Assembly (NCBI GenBank): GCA_028278405.1
Contig: JANQEK010000027.1
Coordinates: 1-57,340 of the forward strand
DNA: 57,340 nucleotides
Direction: 5' to 3'
Source of the DNA: Nitrospinaceae bacterium
Lineage (GTDB): Bacteria; Nitrospinota; Nitrospinia; Nitrospinales; Nitrospinaceae
A model generated the notes under the pieces. It was not told the DNA's origin. It made no database searches and saw only the letters and a list, made by a program, of their open reading frames with translations. Position numbers and translations under genes: made by a program. Of the stretch, positions 37,285 through 45,269 are shown one piece after another; the stretch's first letter is position 1; each line of letters starts with the position of its first letter.

Positions 37285-38199
37285 ATGAAAAAAGACTTTA
37301 TCGCGTTAACGGATTATTCCTCAGAAGAATTGACCGGCATGCTGGATCTGGCGGATCGGATCAAACAAAATCCCCAGGAGTACGAAACCGCTCTGAAAGG
37401 GAAAACCCTGGGGATGATCTTCAACAAAAAGTCCACCCGCACCCGGATTTCGTTCCAAGTGGGCATTTTTCAATTGGGGGGAATGGGGTTGTTCCTCGGT
37501 CCGGATGATATGCAGTTGGCCCGGGGTGAAACCATCAGCGATACCGGCAAGGTACTCTCCCGGTTCCTGGACGGTATCATGATCCGCACCTTTTCCCACA
37601 GCGATGTTCTGGACCTGGCCCGATATTCGTCGATTCCCGTCATCAACGGCCTCACAGACTTCAATCATCCCTGCCAGGCATTGGCGGACATGATGACGAT
37701 TCGGGAAAAATTCGGCGAACTCGAGGGCCTCAAGCTGGCGTATGTGGGTGACAGCAACAATGTCGCGGTTTCCCTTTTGTTCGCCTGCGTCAAATTCGGC
37801 CTGCACATTTCACTGGTGAGTCCCAAAGGATACACCATCACCAAGGAAGCGCTCGATATGAGCCGGGAAGAAGCCGAATCGAAAAACCTGAACGTGGTTC
37901 TTAAAGAAAATATTCAGGAAGGCGTGGCGGGAGCGGATATTGTTTATACCGACGTTTGGACCAGTATGGGACAGGAAGAAGAAAAACAGAAGCGATTGAA
38001 CGATTTGTCCGGCTATACGGTTAACGAGGAAGTCATGAAGGGGGCTGGAGCGAACGCCATGTTCATGCATTGCCTGCCTGCTCACCGCGGCGAGGAAGTC
38101 AGTGCGTCGGTGATCGATGGCCCGGCATCCATTGTCTTCGACCAGACAGAAAACCGGCTTCACCTGCAAAAAGCGGTGATGGTCTCACTGATGCAATAA
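37285..38199 (+). CDS. argF: Ornithine carbamoyltransferase
   Basis: This enzyme makes citrulline from ornithine and carbamoyl phosphate in arginine synthesis. The 304-aa protein has the carbamoyl-phosphate motif STRTRISF, LDGIMIRTFSH, FNHPCQALADMMT, DVWTSMGQE and the ornithine-site HCLPAHRGEEVS. It directly follows the arginine dihydrolase-like gene. Together they would interconvert ornithine, citrulline and arginine carbon with ammonia release. A hairpin (AACCGGA-TTT-TCCGGTT) overlaps the stop codon. Confidence 0.95.
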   Translation: MKKDFIALTDYSSEELTGMLDLADRIKQNPQEYETALKGKTLGMIFNKKSTRTRISFQVGIFQLGGMGLFLGPDDMQLARGETISDTGKVLSRFLDGIMIRTFSHSDVLDLARYSSIPVINGLTDFNHPCQALADMMTIREKFGELEGLKLAYVGDSNNVAVSLLFACVKFGLHISLVSPKGYTITKEALDMSREEAESKNLNVVLKENIQEGVAGADIVYTDVWTSMGQEEEKQKRLNDLSGYTVNEEVMKGAGANAMFMHCLPAHRGEEVSASVIDGPASIVFDQTENRLHLQKAVMVSLMQ

Positions 38200-38214
38200 C
38201 CGGATTTTCCGGTT
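38198..38214 (+). terminator. Hairpin at the end of argF
   Basis: AACCGGA-TTT-TCCGGTT has 7-bp arms and begins inside the argF stop codon. No U-run follows, so read-through into orn is likely. Confidence 0.3.
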
Positions 38215-38249
38215 CCCAATAACGGAGCGACTGCTAGATTGGAACTTAA

Positions 38250-38846
38250 ATGAGTCAACAAGACCCCTACAACCTGGTATGGATGGATCTCGAAATGACC
38301 GGACTGGAGCCGGATACCGAGGTGATTATCGAAATCGCCACCATCATCACCGACAGCCACTTGAATATCCTTGAAGAAGGACCCTGCCTGGTTATTCATC
38401 AGGACGATGAAGTCCTTAACCGGATGGATGAATGGAACCAGCGGACCCACAGCGCTTCCGGCCTGATCCAGAAAGTCAGGGAATCCAAAATTACCGTCGA
38501 AGAAGCCGAACAGGCGACTCTCGATTTCATAAAAAAATATGTCCCCTACAAAGCCGCTCCTTTATGCGGCAACTCCGTCGGGCAGGACCGGCGATTTCTA
38601 TACAAGTTTATGCCCAAGATCAGCGAATACCTGCATTACCGAAACATCGATGTCACCTCCATCAAAGAAGTGATCCGGCGCTGGTATCCCGGCGGACGCA
38701 AACTTCCCAAAAAAAGCGACGAGCACAAGGCCCTGATCGATATTCAGGAATCCATCGAAGAGCTCATCTTTTACCGGGATCATTACTTCATCGAGCCCAC
38801 TTCCCTGGTTTCTGAACTGAATCCTGAGGCAGGGGAGGAATCGTGA
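38250..38846 (+). CDS. orn: Oligoribonuclease
   Basis: This essential 3'-to-5' exonuclease degrades short RNAs (2-5 nt), including pGpG. The 198-aa protein has the DEDDh motifs: WMDLEMTGLEPDTEVIIE, GNSVGQDRRFL, RNIDVTSIKE and the HKALIDIQES helix with the catalytic His and Asp. It lies 50 bp after argF and overlaps the next small gene by four bases. Confidence 0.95.
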   Translation: MSQQDPYNLVWMDLEMTGLEPDTEVIIEIATIITDSHLNILEEGPCLVIHQDDEVLNRMDEWNQRTHSASGLIQKVRESKITVEEAEQATLDFIKKYVPYKAAPLCGNSVGQDRRFLYKFMPKISEYLHYRNIDVTSIKEVIRRWYPGGRKLPKKSDEHKALIDIQESIEELIFYRDHYFIEPTSLVSELNPEAGEES

Positions 38847-39112
38847 AAAAAGGAACAGTCTTGACGGTTGTCTTTCTCGGAGTGATCGCCTACCTGTCCA
38901 TTTCGATGATCTGGACGGGAAGCAAATATCAGTGCAACGTGTGTATCACCTATAACGGGATTGAAGTCTGCCAGGACGTCGAGGGCATGGACAAGAACGA
39001 CGTCATTCAAAACGGCGTCAGCACGGCCTGCGCCGGTGCCGCCAACGGTCGCACCGAATCCATGGAATGCGGTATGACCCCCCCGACCAAAGTCGTCTGC
39101 AAGGAGTTATAA
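38843..39112 (+). CDS. Small Cys-rich membrane-anchored protein
   Basis: This 89-aa protein starts at GTG with a GGGAGGA Shine-Dalgarno just upstream, overlapping the orn stop (GTGA). An N-terminal helix (about residues 5-25) is followed by a small domain with six cysteines (CNVC, EVCQD, TACAG, MECGM, VVCKEL), probably disulfide-bonded in the periplasm. It is translationally coupled to orn. I do not recognise a family. It marks the left edge of the AT-rich island. Confidence 0.7.
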   Translation: MKKGTVLTVVFLGVIAYLSISMIWTGSKYQCNVCITYNGIEVCQDVEGMDKNDVIQNGVSTACAGAANGRTESMECGMTPPTKVVCKEL

Positions 39113-39180
39113 TTATAGATATTGTTCGAGTTTCTTTTTAGATATTTTTTAAAAACTATTAGCTATATTTCAGGTGTGTT

Positions 39181-39369
39181 ATGGGTGGGATGAGTAGTGA
39201 AATCAGTAGAAAATCAAAAATTGAAGTATATTTAGAATATAAAGAAATCACAAAAAATTGGGAAGGGAGTTGCCATCCTGACCCAAATAGTAAGAAAGAA
39301 TGTAAAAGCTCAATGTTGCAAGACCCGATTTCCAAGGAGTGGGTTTTGCATTTTCGCCTTCACACATGA
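39181..39369 (+). CDS. Possible short AT-rich frame (62 aa)
   Basis: The frame lacks a clear Shine-Dalgarno and homology. It could be an artefact of AT-rich DNA or the remnant of a longer gene, since the island around it has an unusual composition. Two cysteines (GSCHPDPN and KKECKSS) are present. Confidence 0.2.
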   Translation: MGGMSSEISRKSKIEVYLEYKEITKNWEGSCHPDPNSKKECKSSMLQDPISKEWVLHFRLHT

Positions 39370-39811
39370 AGGTAGTAAATTTCTCCTTGGAGGAAGGCAC
39401 ATTACCTTGAACAAAATATTGAGGTAATGCCTTGCTAGAGAAAGGAAGTGGCTGGCCAGTGCAGAAACCCCACGAAAGCCAACTTCTGGTTTTATCTTAA
39501 GGGAAGTAACGCTAAGACTTCAAAATGCGAACCTCTCCAGCACCCGAGTTGCAATGGTGAACTAAGCATTTTGGGGCACGCTCCCAACGTTAAAATCCTT
39601 TGTTCGGGTGCGATCCCCGACTAAGCTCTAGTGTACAAAATGGGTTTCACCGGTCGTGTTTACCGGCTCGGGAGGTAAACTCTTCCGGATCAAAAGAAGA
39701 ACCGCCCTCTGGCCCCCAGAGATCTTCCTAGTTTCAGTATTACTAATGTTCTTTCCTATCTCTCTATCTTATCAGTCCATTTCAACACTACTTCCTTAGG
39801 AAGTGTTTAAA
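39370..39811. other. Intergenic region dominated by a structured segment
   Basis: This 442-bp gap between the 62-aa frame and the 230-aa gene carries at least eight complementary stem pairs, described in the ncRNA entry. Beside the structured part, a short hairpin (ACTTCC-TTA-GGAAGT) lies at the 39812 end. No convincing open frame is present. Confidence 0.5.
39394..39721 (-). ncRNA. Candidate large structured non-coding RNA, possibly HEARO/omega-RNA-like
   Basis: Complementary segments seen by eye, in plus coordinates: 39394-39407 with 39422-39433; 39435-39440 with 39626-39631; 39503-39507 with 39517-39521; CAAAATGC 39521-39528 with GCATTTTG 39566-39573; GCACCCGA 39540-39547 with TCGGGTGC 39604-39611. 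Further pairs: GTTTACC 39658-39664 with GGTAAAC 39674-39680; 39681-39685 with 39696-39700; CTCTGG 39707-39712 with CCAGAG 39716-39721. The fourth and fifth pairs interleave, which is a pseudoknot. Read on the minus strand, the middle (around GGGAGCGTGCCCC and GAACAAAGG) recalls IscB-associated HEARO/omega RNAs. That family match is from memory and unverified, and no IscB gene is present. The strand is inferred from that resemblance and the orientation of the neighbouring genes. Confidence 0.4.
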
Positions 39812-40504
39812 CTAGGGTTTATTGCTAGCTAGTTTATTTCCATGATGATATGCATTTAAGAATTTTTTACCCAGCTTGGAAAACTCAAAATATATTTCTC
39901 CTATCTCATCAAAAGTTTTGCCAGCCACTATTTCAGTTAGACCTGAACGTGTTAGATAACGCATATATGCTTCTTTCGATTTTTCTGACGGACGCGAAGT
40001 TCGGAGAAAGATTTTGAGATCATCTATAAAGGCTAGGTCAATTGCTTCTACAATGCGTCGAAGTTCATCGCTAGTCAGATGCCCATCCATATAAGCAAGG
40101 AAAATTTTTGCTATTATTTCAGGTTTCTCAAGGTCAGAAATTTTATCAATAGTCAGCAGCACAATCTCACCGACCCTTTTTTTCTCTTCCGGATTATCTA
40201 CTATTTTCTTTTTGAACTTGGCCTTTAAGTTTGGGCTTACTGAACTAAGACCCGTTATAAATTTGTGGATTTTTGCGGCAAAGATGTAGTCACGGAGATT
40301 TGAGCCAACCTTACATATCTTTAGAGCCGTCCCTAAAACTGGAAAGTCTTTAATCACGTCACTTTTCACTAACTGATCAATAAGGACTTCCCCATTTTCT
40401 AAAAGAGCCTCCAACAAATGTTCCTCTGCTGACGTCTTACCTAAGTCAGACAAGATGTCCCGAGAAGTGTCATCGCGGTTTCCGTTGTTATTAGGTTTGG
40501 CCAT
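39812..40504 (-). CDS. Unknown accessory protein (second gene of a two-gene module)
   Basis: This 230-aa soluble, helical, charged protein has no signal peptide. The core FPVLGTALKICKVGSNLRDYIF, RVGEIVLLTIDKISDLEKPEI and then AKIFLAYMDGHLTSDELRR, EAIDLAFIDDLK is a recurring pattern of accessory-genome proteins, but I cannot name a family. An AAGAGGAG Shine-Dalgarno about eight bases before the ATG supports the start. The upstream gene ends 14 bp earlier on the same strand, so they form an operon. The low GC differs sharply from the flanking core genes. Confidence 0.7.
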   Translation of the reverse strand: MAKPNNNGNRDDTSRDILSDLGKTSAEEHLLEALLENGEVLIDQLVKSDVIKDFPVLGTALKICKVGSNLRDYIFAAKIHKFITGLSSVSPNLKAKFKKKIVDNPEEKKRVGEIVLLTIDKISDLEKPEIIAKIFLAYMDGHLTSDELRRIVEAIDLAFIDDLKIFLRTSRPSEKSKEAYMRYLTRSGLTEIVAGKTFDEIGEIYFEFSKLGKKFLNAYHHGNKLASNKP

Positions 40505-40518
40505 TCGATTTTCTCCTC

Positions 40519-41148
40519 TTAATTCTGAGGCAGAACTTCCAACACCTTAATATCCCCTACATACAATATTTCCTCTTCTTCTACGTTATTTTTTTGTGTT
40601 CCTTCCCAATACAAATTGGACTTTCTAATCAACTCAGTTAGCGATTCATTTTCAAACTTTATCAGAGATGCGTCACATCTGAGCCCCTCATCCTTAGTGC
40701 AAACTTTAACAATTTGACGTTGATATGTCTCCTCCGGCGCACAATTTGGAACCCACATCTTAGCCTCTTCCAAGGTAGATGTAAGCCACAAACATTTGCA
40801 CCTTGAAGGCAAGTCAGAAAACTTTTCATTTCTTACAGATTCCAAAATCAATTCGCTGACTAGTCTCATGTAGTGAGTCAATGGATAGAACAATAATTGT
40901 GGAAGATTTTCATGATGGTTACAATCCCCCACCTCAAGGGAGTTCAAAAAATCCCCTAATGGAGCATTTTTCAGGTAAATATTGTCATTAAAAGAATTAA
41001 ACGGTGTATGAGCTTTTAAATCGCGAATAAATTGATTCTCCTCCATCCCTACCGTTATGGTTTCTCCCTCTTTCATCAATTTGTAATCACCGGAATTAGG
41101 AGTTTTGGCTTTTGGTATTTTATTTACATGATAAAAAATATTATCCAT
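40519..41148 (-). CDS. DUF2441-like protein (first gene of a two-gene module)
   Basis: This 209-aa protein opens with FYHVNKIPK and has ELILESVRNEKFSDLPSR followed by KCLWLTSTLEEAKMW. This recalls DUF2441-type sequences, which have a similar FYHV start and LPSR motif; the match is from memory. Some such proteins are suspected to have an ADP-ribosyltransferase-like fold, but I see no catalytic evidence. A strong Shine-Dalgarno is missing. AT-rich, it is followed 14 bp later by the 230-aa gene. Confidence 0.6.
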   Translation of the reverse strand: MDNIFYHVNKIPKAKTPNSGDYKLMKEGETITVGMEENQFIRDLKAHTPFNSFNDNIYLKNAPLGDFLNSLEVGDCNHHENLPQLLFYPLTHYMRLVSELILESVRNEKFSDLPSRCKCLWLTSTLEEAKMWVPNCAPEETYQRQIVKVCTKDEGLRCDASLIKFENESLTELIRKSNLYWEGTQKNNVEEEEILYVGDIKVLEVLPQN

Positions 41149-41213
41149 CGACTTCTAGCCATTTCTCGGAAAACACCTTAGGAATCCTGCAGAAAAGGAG
41201 GAGGAATACTTGA

Positions 41214-41267
41214 ATGCCCGCGCGGAAGGACCAACGCTATCCCGGACAACAAACCACTAGACTTTAA
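41214..41267 (+). pseudogene. Short 17-codon frame with strong ribosome-binding site
   Basis: A near-perfect Shine-Dalgarno (AAAAGGAGGAGGAA) lies about eight bases before an ATG that opens a 17-codon frame ending TAA. It could be a tiny gene, a leader peptide or the stump of a gene broken at the edge of the AT-rich island. The sequence here returns to the usual higher GC. Confidence 0.25.
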
Positions 41268-41272
41268 ATCAC

Positions 41273-41653
41273 TTATCCCTTGGCTTCAAAATCATCTTCA
41301 CGCAGTTTCGCGGACCCATCCTCTTGAAGCACCCACAGTTCTTTGTGTATGACACCGCTGGCTTTGTTCATCTTCCAGCCGGAGGTGAGCACCGCATTTT
41401 TGCCATCGATCACTTCAATTTTTGGATCTACATATTCAACAGCGGCAAAACCATCATCGATGAGTTGCTGCCAGAATCCCTGGATTTCAGAAGTTCCGGT
41501 AAACGTTCCAAAAGGTCTGGCGTGCATGACTGCAGTTGCTTCATACTGAGCGGCACATCCAACGGCATCCCCGGAATTAAAAGCCGACTGCCATTGCGCA
41601 CTGGCTTTTTTGACTGCGCTCAAAACAGCCGCCTGCTGTTCTTTTGTAACCAT
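41273..41653 (-). CDS. NTF2-like SnoaL/DUF4440 family protein
   Basis: This 126-aa protein has the cone-shaped NTF2 fold pattern: WQSAFNSGDAVGCAAQYEATAVMHARPF, then GTSEIQGFWQQLIDDGF and a terminal beta sheet (KNAVLTSGWKM, HKELWVLQEDG). Family members include enzymes and small-ligand binders; no function can be assigned. It lies 12 bp after purC on the same strand and could be co-transcribed with it. Confidence 0.8.
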   Translation of the reverse strand: MVTKEQQAAVLSAVKKASAQWQSAFNSGDAVGCAAQYEATAVMHARPFGTFTGTSEIQGFWQQLIDDGFAAVEYVDPKIEVIDGKNAVLTSGWKMNKASGVIHKELWVLQEDGSAKLREDDFEAKG

Positions 41654-41665
41654 AATTGTTTACTG

Positions 41666-42388
41666 TTACGCAGAGCCGCAGATCAACTGATAGACTTCCT
41701 GATACTTTTCCTCCACCTGACCCAGGTTGAACCGGAAGCGGTCCTTGTCCATCTTTTCACCGGTCTCCCAGTGCCAGAACCGGCATCCGTCAGGACTGAT
41801 TTCGTCGCCCAACAGAATTTCTCCCTTGTGGCGACCGAATTCGATTTTGAAGTCTATGAGCCGGATATTCCTCTGCTTGAAGAACTCGAACAACAGCTCG
41901 TTGACTTTAAAACCCTGCTCCCGGAGAAATTCAATTTCTTCCGCCGTGGCGAGCCCGAATTCCTTGATGTGGTACTCGTTGATCATGGGATCTCCCAGAT
42001 CATCGTCCTTATAATAAAACTCAAGGATCGGCGCTTTCATTTCGGTTCCTTCCTCCAGCCCCATGCGCTTAGCCAGGCTTCCCGCCACCACATTGCGCAA
42101 CACCACTTCCACTGGGATGATCTCCAGATGCTTCGTCAGTGTTTCGCGGTCATTGAGCTCTTCGACCAGATGGGTCTTCACGCCATGTTCTTCCAGGTAC
42201 TTAAAGATAACGTTGGAAACATGATTGTTGACCACACCCTTGTCGACGATGGTGCCCTTCTTGATACCGTTGAACGCCGAGGCGTCGTCCTTGAAATACT
42301 GGATGACCAGATCTGGATCCTCGGTCGCATATATGATTTTCGCTTTGCCTTCGTAAAGTTGTTCCTGTCGTTTCATAGTTTTCATCAT
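41666..42388 (-). CDS. purC: Phosphoribosylaminoimidazole-succinocarboxamide synthase (PurC)
   Basis: This enzyme makes SAICAR from CAIR and aspartate. The 240-aa length and the motifs [50 protein letters not shown] and [26 protein letters not shown] are those of the ordinary bacterial enzyme. Its first ATG overlaps the purB stop (ATGA), so purB and purC are translationally coupled. Confidence 0.95.
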   Translation of the reverse strand: MMKTMKRQEQLYEGKAKIIYATEDPDLVIQYFKDDASAFNGIKKGTIVDKGVVNNHVSNVIFKYLEEHGVKTHLVEELNDRETLTKHLEIIPVEVVLRNVVAGSLAKRMGLEEGTEMKAPILEFYYKDDDLGDPMINEYHIKEFGLATAEEIEFLREQGFKVNELLFEFFKQRNIRLIDFKIEFGRHKGEILLGDEISPDGCRFWHWETGEKMDKDRFRFNLGQVEEKYQEVYQLICGSA

Positions 42389-43677
42389 TTGAATATCCTG
42401 TTAAAGATTTTGTTTACATTTTTAAGATGGTTTTTCATGTCAAACGCTTTATCAATTTCCTTATCAGTCAGATGTTTTTTGATGTCCTTGTCCTGTTTCA
42501 ACAACGCCGGAAAATTCCCTCCTTTTTCCCATACCTGCATGGCGTTGCGCTGCACCATGCGGTACGCCTGATCCCGCACCACGCCCTTGCGGGTGAGCGC
42601 CAGCAACACATGCTCGGAAAATATCAGGCCGCCGGTTTGGTCCAGGTTCTTTTTCATATTCTTGGGGTACACCAGCAACTGGTCGACCAGCCGCGTCATC
42701 TTGGTCAGCATATAGTGAACGAGGATGGTGCTGTCCGGTCCGATCACTCGCTCGACCGACGAATGGCTGATGTCGCGCTCGTGCCACAACGGCATGTTTT
42801 CCATGGCCGCCAGCGCGTTGCCCCGCACCAGCCGCGCCAGGCCGGACATCTGCTCGGAAACCACCGGATTACGCTTGTGCGGCATGGCCGACGATCCCTT
42901 CTGACCTTTTGAGAAAAACTCTTCCGCCTCCAGCACCTCCGTGCGCTGCAGGTGCCTTATTTCCACGGCAAATTTGTCCAGGGTCCCAGCAATAATCGCC
43001 AGCGTACTGAAATACTCCGCGTGCCGGTCGCGCTGAATAATTTGACTGGAAACCGGCGCGGGTTTCAGTTTCAGTTTCTTACACACATAAGCTTCGACCG
43101 AAGGATCGATGCTGGCGAACACCCCGACCGCTCCGGAAATCTGCCCCACACTGATCCGCTCCCGCGCCTGTTGCATGCGCTCGATGTTGCGGCCCACTTC
43201 TTCATACCAGTTGGCCAGTTTCAAACCGAAGCTGGTGGGTTCGGCATGAATTCCATGCGAACGCCCGACGGTCGGTGTATCTTTGTACTTCCTGGCCTGC
43301 TTCTTCAGCACCGCGCGGAATTTTTTCAACTGCCCCAAGATCAAGTCCGCCGCTTCCTGAAGCTGCACCGCCAACGCCGTGTCCAGAACGTCGGAGGACG
43401 TCATCCCCAAATGCATGTACCGCGCCGCGTCCCCCACATGCTCGGCTACCGAAGTCAGAAAAGCGATCACGTCATGCTTTACTTCTTTCTCGATAGCATC
43501 GATGCGCTTGATATTGAATCCCGCCTTCTTTTTAATGGTGTTCACCGCCGATTGGGGAATCTCCTTGCGTTTCGCCAGAGCTTCGCAGGCGAACACTTCA
43601 ATATCCAGCCAGATACGGAACTTGTTGTCCGGCGACCAGATAGCTGCCATTTCGGGAAGTGTGTAACGTTCGATCAA
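42385..43677 (-). CDS. purB: Adenylosuccinate lyase
   Basis: This lyase acts twice in purine synthesis, on SAICAR and on adenylosuccinate. The 430-aa protein belongs to the fumarase/aspartase superfamily. Its signature is [22 protein letters not shown] near residue 270, with [14 protein letters not shown] and [15 protein letters not shown] earlier. The next gene, purC, overlaps its stop by four bases, and purB is the first gene of this cluster. Confidence 0.95.
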   Translation of the reverse strand: MIERYTLPEMAAIWSPDNKFRIWLDIEVFACEALAKRKEIPQSAVNTIKKKAGFNIKRIDAIEKEVKHDVIAFLTSVAEHVGDAARYMHLGMTSSDVLDTALAVQLQEAADLILGQLKKFRAVLKKQARKYKDTPTVGRSHGIHAEPTSFGLKLANWYEEVGRNIERMQQARERISVGQISGAVGVFASIDPSVEAYVCKKLKLKPAPVSSQIIQRDRHAEYFSTLAIIAGTLDKFAVEIRHLQRTEVLEAEEFFSKGQKGSSAMPHKRNPVVSEQMSGLARLVRGNALAAMENMPLWHERDISHSSVERVIGPDSTILVHYMLTKMTRLVDQLLVYPKNMKKNLDQTGGLIFSEHVLLALTRKGVVRDQAYRMVQRNAMQVWEKGGNFPALLKQDKDIKKHLTDKEIDKAFDMKNHLKNVNKIFNRIFK

Positions 43678-43858
43678 CGGTCAGTCTCTAATTTTTTGAA
43701 TTTTAGCCCAAAATTGCAGGTTGATAGTGGGCAGGACGGTATCATAGAATAATTAGATACCCAGAATGCAACCGGTTGCGGGAAAACGGCTCCGGTTACC
43801 CCGAGCAGTGATGCAGGGGCAATCTTAAACGGAAATCGTTCCTAAATCAATTCATACT

Positions 43859-44350
43859 ATGGCCCCTTCCAAACCCTTCGAAATCTGTTTTGTCTGCCTG
43901 GGGAACATCTGCCGCTCACCCCTGGCGGAGGGCGTGTTCCAGGCTCTAATAAAAGAAAAAGGCCTTGAAAATCAAATAGTTATCCATTCGGCTGGAACCG
44001 GCAACTGGCATGTCGGGTCTCCTCCGGATGCCCGTATGCAGGCCACGGCACGCAGCAAAGGCATCCAACTGACCTCCCGCGCACAGCAAATTCAAGCTGG
44101 AGATATCCGCCGCTACGATCTCGTCCTGGCCATGGATCAGTCCAATCTGGAAGCCATCGAATACCTGTGCTCTCCGGAAACGGCCGCGCAAAAAATCCGG
44201 TTGTTCCGGTCCTTCGACCCGGAGGCCAATGGTGATCTGGATGTGCCCGATCCTTATTATGGAAGGGATGACGGATTCGAACACGTGTTTCAAATCGTGC
44301 ACCGGACCTGCCCGCAAATTCTCGAACACGTCCAATCGCAAATGGAATAA
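43859..44350 (+). CDS. Low-molecular-weight protein-tyrosine phosphatase
   Basis: This 163-aa protein has the phosphatase loop CLGNICRSPLAEG (C-x5-R-S) near the N-terminus and the acid DPYYG motif near residue 130. It could dephosphorylate tyrosine kinases or act as a general low-molecular-weight phosphatase. The kinase-like gene for fructosamine starts three bases after its stop, so they are co-transcribed. That pairing suggests a protein-repair or phospho-sugar link. Confidence 0.92.
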   Translation: MAPSKPFEICFVCLGNICRSPLAEGVFQALIKEKGLENQIVIHSAGTGNWHVGSPPDARMQATARSKGIQLTSRAQQIQAGDIRRYDLVLAMDQSNLEAIEYLCSPETAAQKIRLFRSFDPEANGDLDVPDPYYGRDDGFEHVFQIVHRTCPQILEHVQSQME

Positions 44351-44353
44351 CTC

Positions 44354-45232
44354 ATGAACAGCCAAGTCCAGGGCCTGCTGGAAACCGTGTATGCGCAACC
44401 CATCCATATCCAATCCAGTCGGTCGATCGGAGGCGGATGCATCAATCAGACACTGGCGCTCACCCTTTCCAACGGAGAAACGGTTTTTCTCAAACACAAC
44501 GATCATCCTCCCAACGGCATGTTTGAAAAAGAAGCGCGGGGTTTGAATTTGATGCGTGAAGTAAAAAACGGCCCGCGTATCCCACAGGTCGTGGCTCTAC
44601 CTGAGGAACCCAACCCGAAATTTCTTGTTATCGAATACATTGAAGAAGGAAACTCCGGTAATGGTTACTACGAGCGTTTTGGACAGGCCCTTGCAACCAT
44701 GCACCGCACCACTCAAAATCATTACGGACTGGACCACGACAATTTCATCGGTTCCACCGAGCAAATCAATACACCGGAAAAGGACGGCCTGACATTTTTT
44801 CGCGAGCACCGCCTGCGATTCCAGCAGCGACTGGCGCGCGATCGCGGCTTGCTCCCGGTCAATACGGACAAAAAGATCGACCGGTTGTGCGATCAATTGG
44901 ACCAACAACTCGACCTGTCCGGAGAACAGCCCGCTCTGGTCCATGGAGATTTGTGGTCGGGCAATACCTTTGCTGATAACGCGGGAAAGCCCTGCCTGGT
45001 GGATCCCGCAGTGCACTTCGGTTTGCGCGAAACCGACCTGGCCATGACCGAGCTGTTCGGACGCCTGCCGCAAACTTTTTACGATGCTTACCAGGATGCG
45101 TTTCCGCAAAATCCCGGATACCGGGAAAGAAAACAAATTTACAACCTCTATCACCTGCTCAACCACCTCAACCTGTTCGGAGGATCGTACCTGGCATCCG
45201 TGGAATCCACGGTCAACACTTTCGTCCGCTAG
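44354..45232 (+). CDS. Fructosamine kinase family protein
   Basis: This 292-aa protein shares the aminoglycoside-phosphotransferase-like kinase fold. Its catalytic motif is HGDLWSGNTFADNAGKPCLVDPAVHFG, with GGGCINQTLALTLSNGETVFLKHN in the N-terminal lobe. Family members phosphorylate fructosamines or ribulosamines on glycated proteins so that they fall off (deglycation). It is three bases downstream of the LMW phosphatase, which in other genomes often accompanies this kinase; that is established as a common gene pair. Confidence 0.9.
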   Translation: MNSQVQGLLETVYAQPIHIQSSRSIGGGCINQTLALTLSNGETVFLKHNDHPPNGMFEKEARGLNLMREVKNGPRIPQVVALPEEPNPKFLVIEYIEEGNSGNGYYERFGQALATMHRTTQNHYGLDHDNFIGSTEQINTPEKDGLTFFREHRLRFQQRLARDRGLLPVNTDKKIDRLCDQLDQQLDLSGEQPALVHGDLWSGNTFADNAGKPCLVDPAVHFGLRETDLAMTELFGRLPQTFYDAYQDAFPQNPGYRERKQIYNLYHLLNHLNLFGGSYLASVESTVNTFVR

Positions 45233-45269
45233 CCGGACTCGCCGGTAACCGGATTTATTGGAGATTGAT

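Noticed and set aside
39394-39721. tmRNA, SRP RNA, RNase P RNA or a tRNA in the structured segment
   Set aside because: The conserved ends and cores of these RNAs were looked for and not found; one T-arm-like stem has no partnering acceptor strand.
39113-41160. IscB/TnpB nuclease or transposase gene with the structured RNA
   Set aside because: No RuvC, HNH or transposase motif was found in any frame of the island.
41324-42571. 415-codon plus-strand frame across the NTF2 and purC genes
   Set aside because: It overlaps conserved minus-strand genes with motif evidence, and its product shows no domain.
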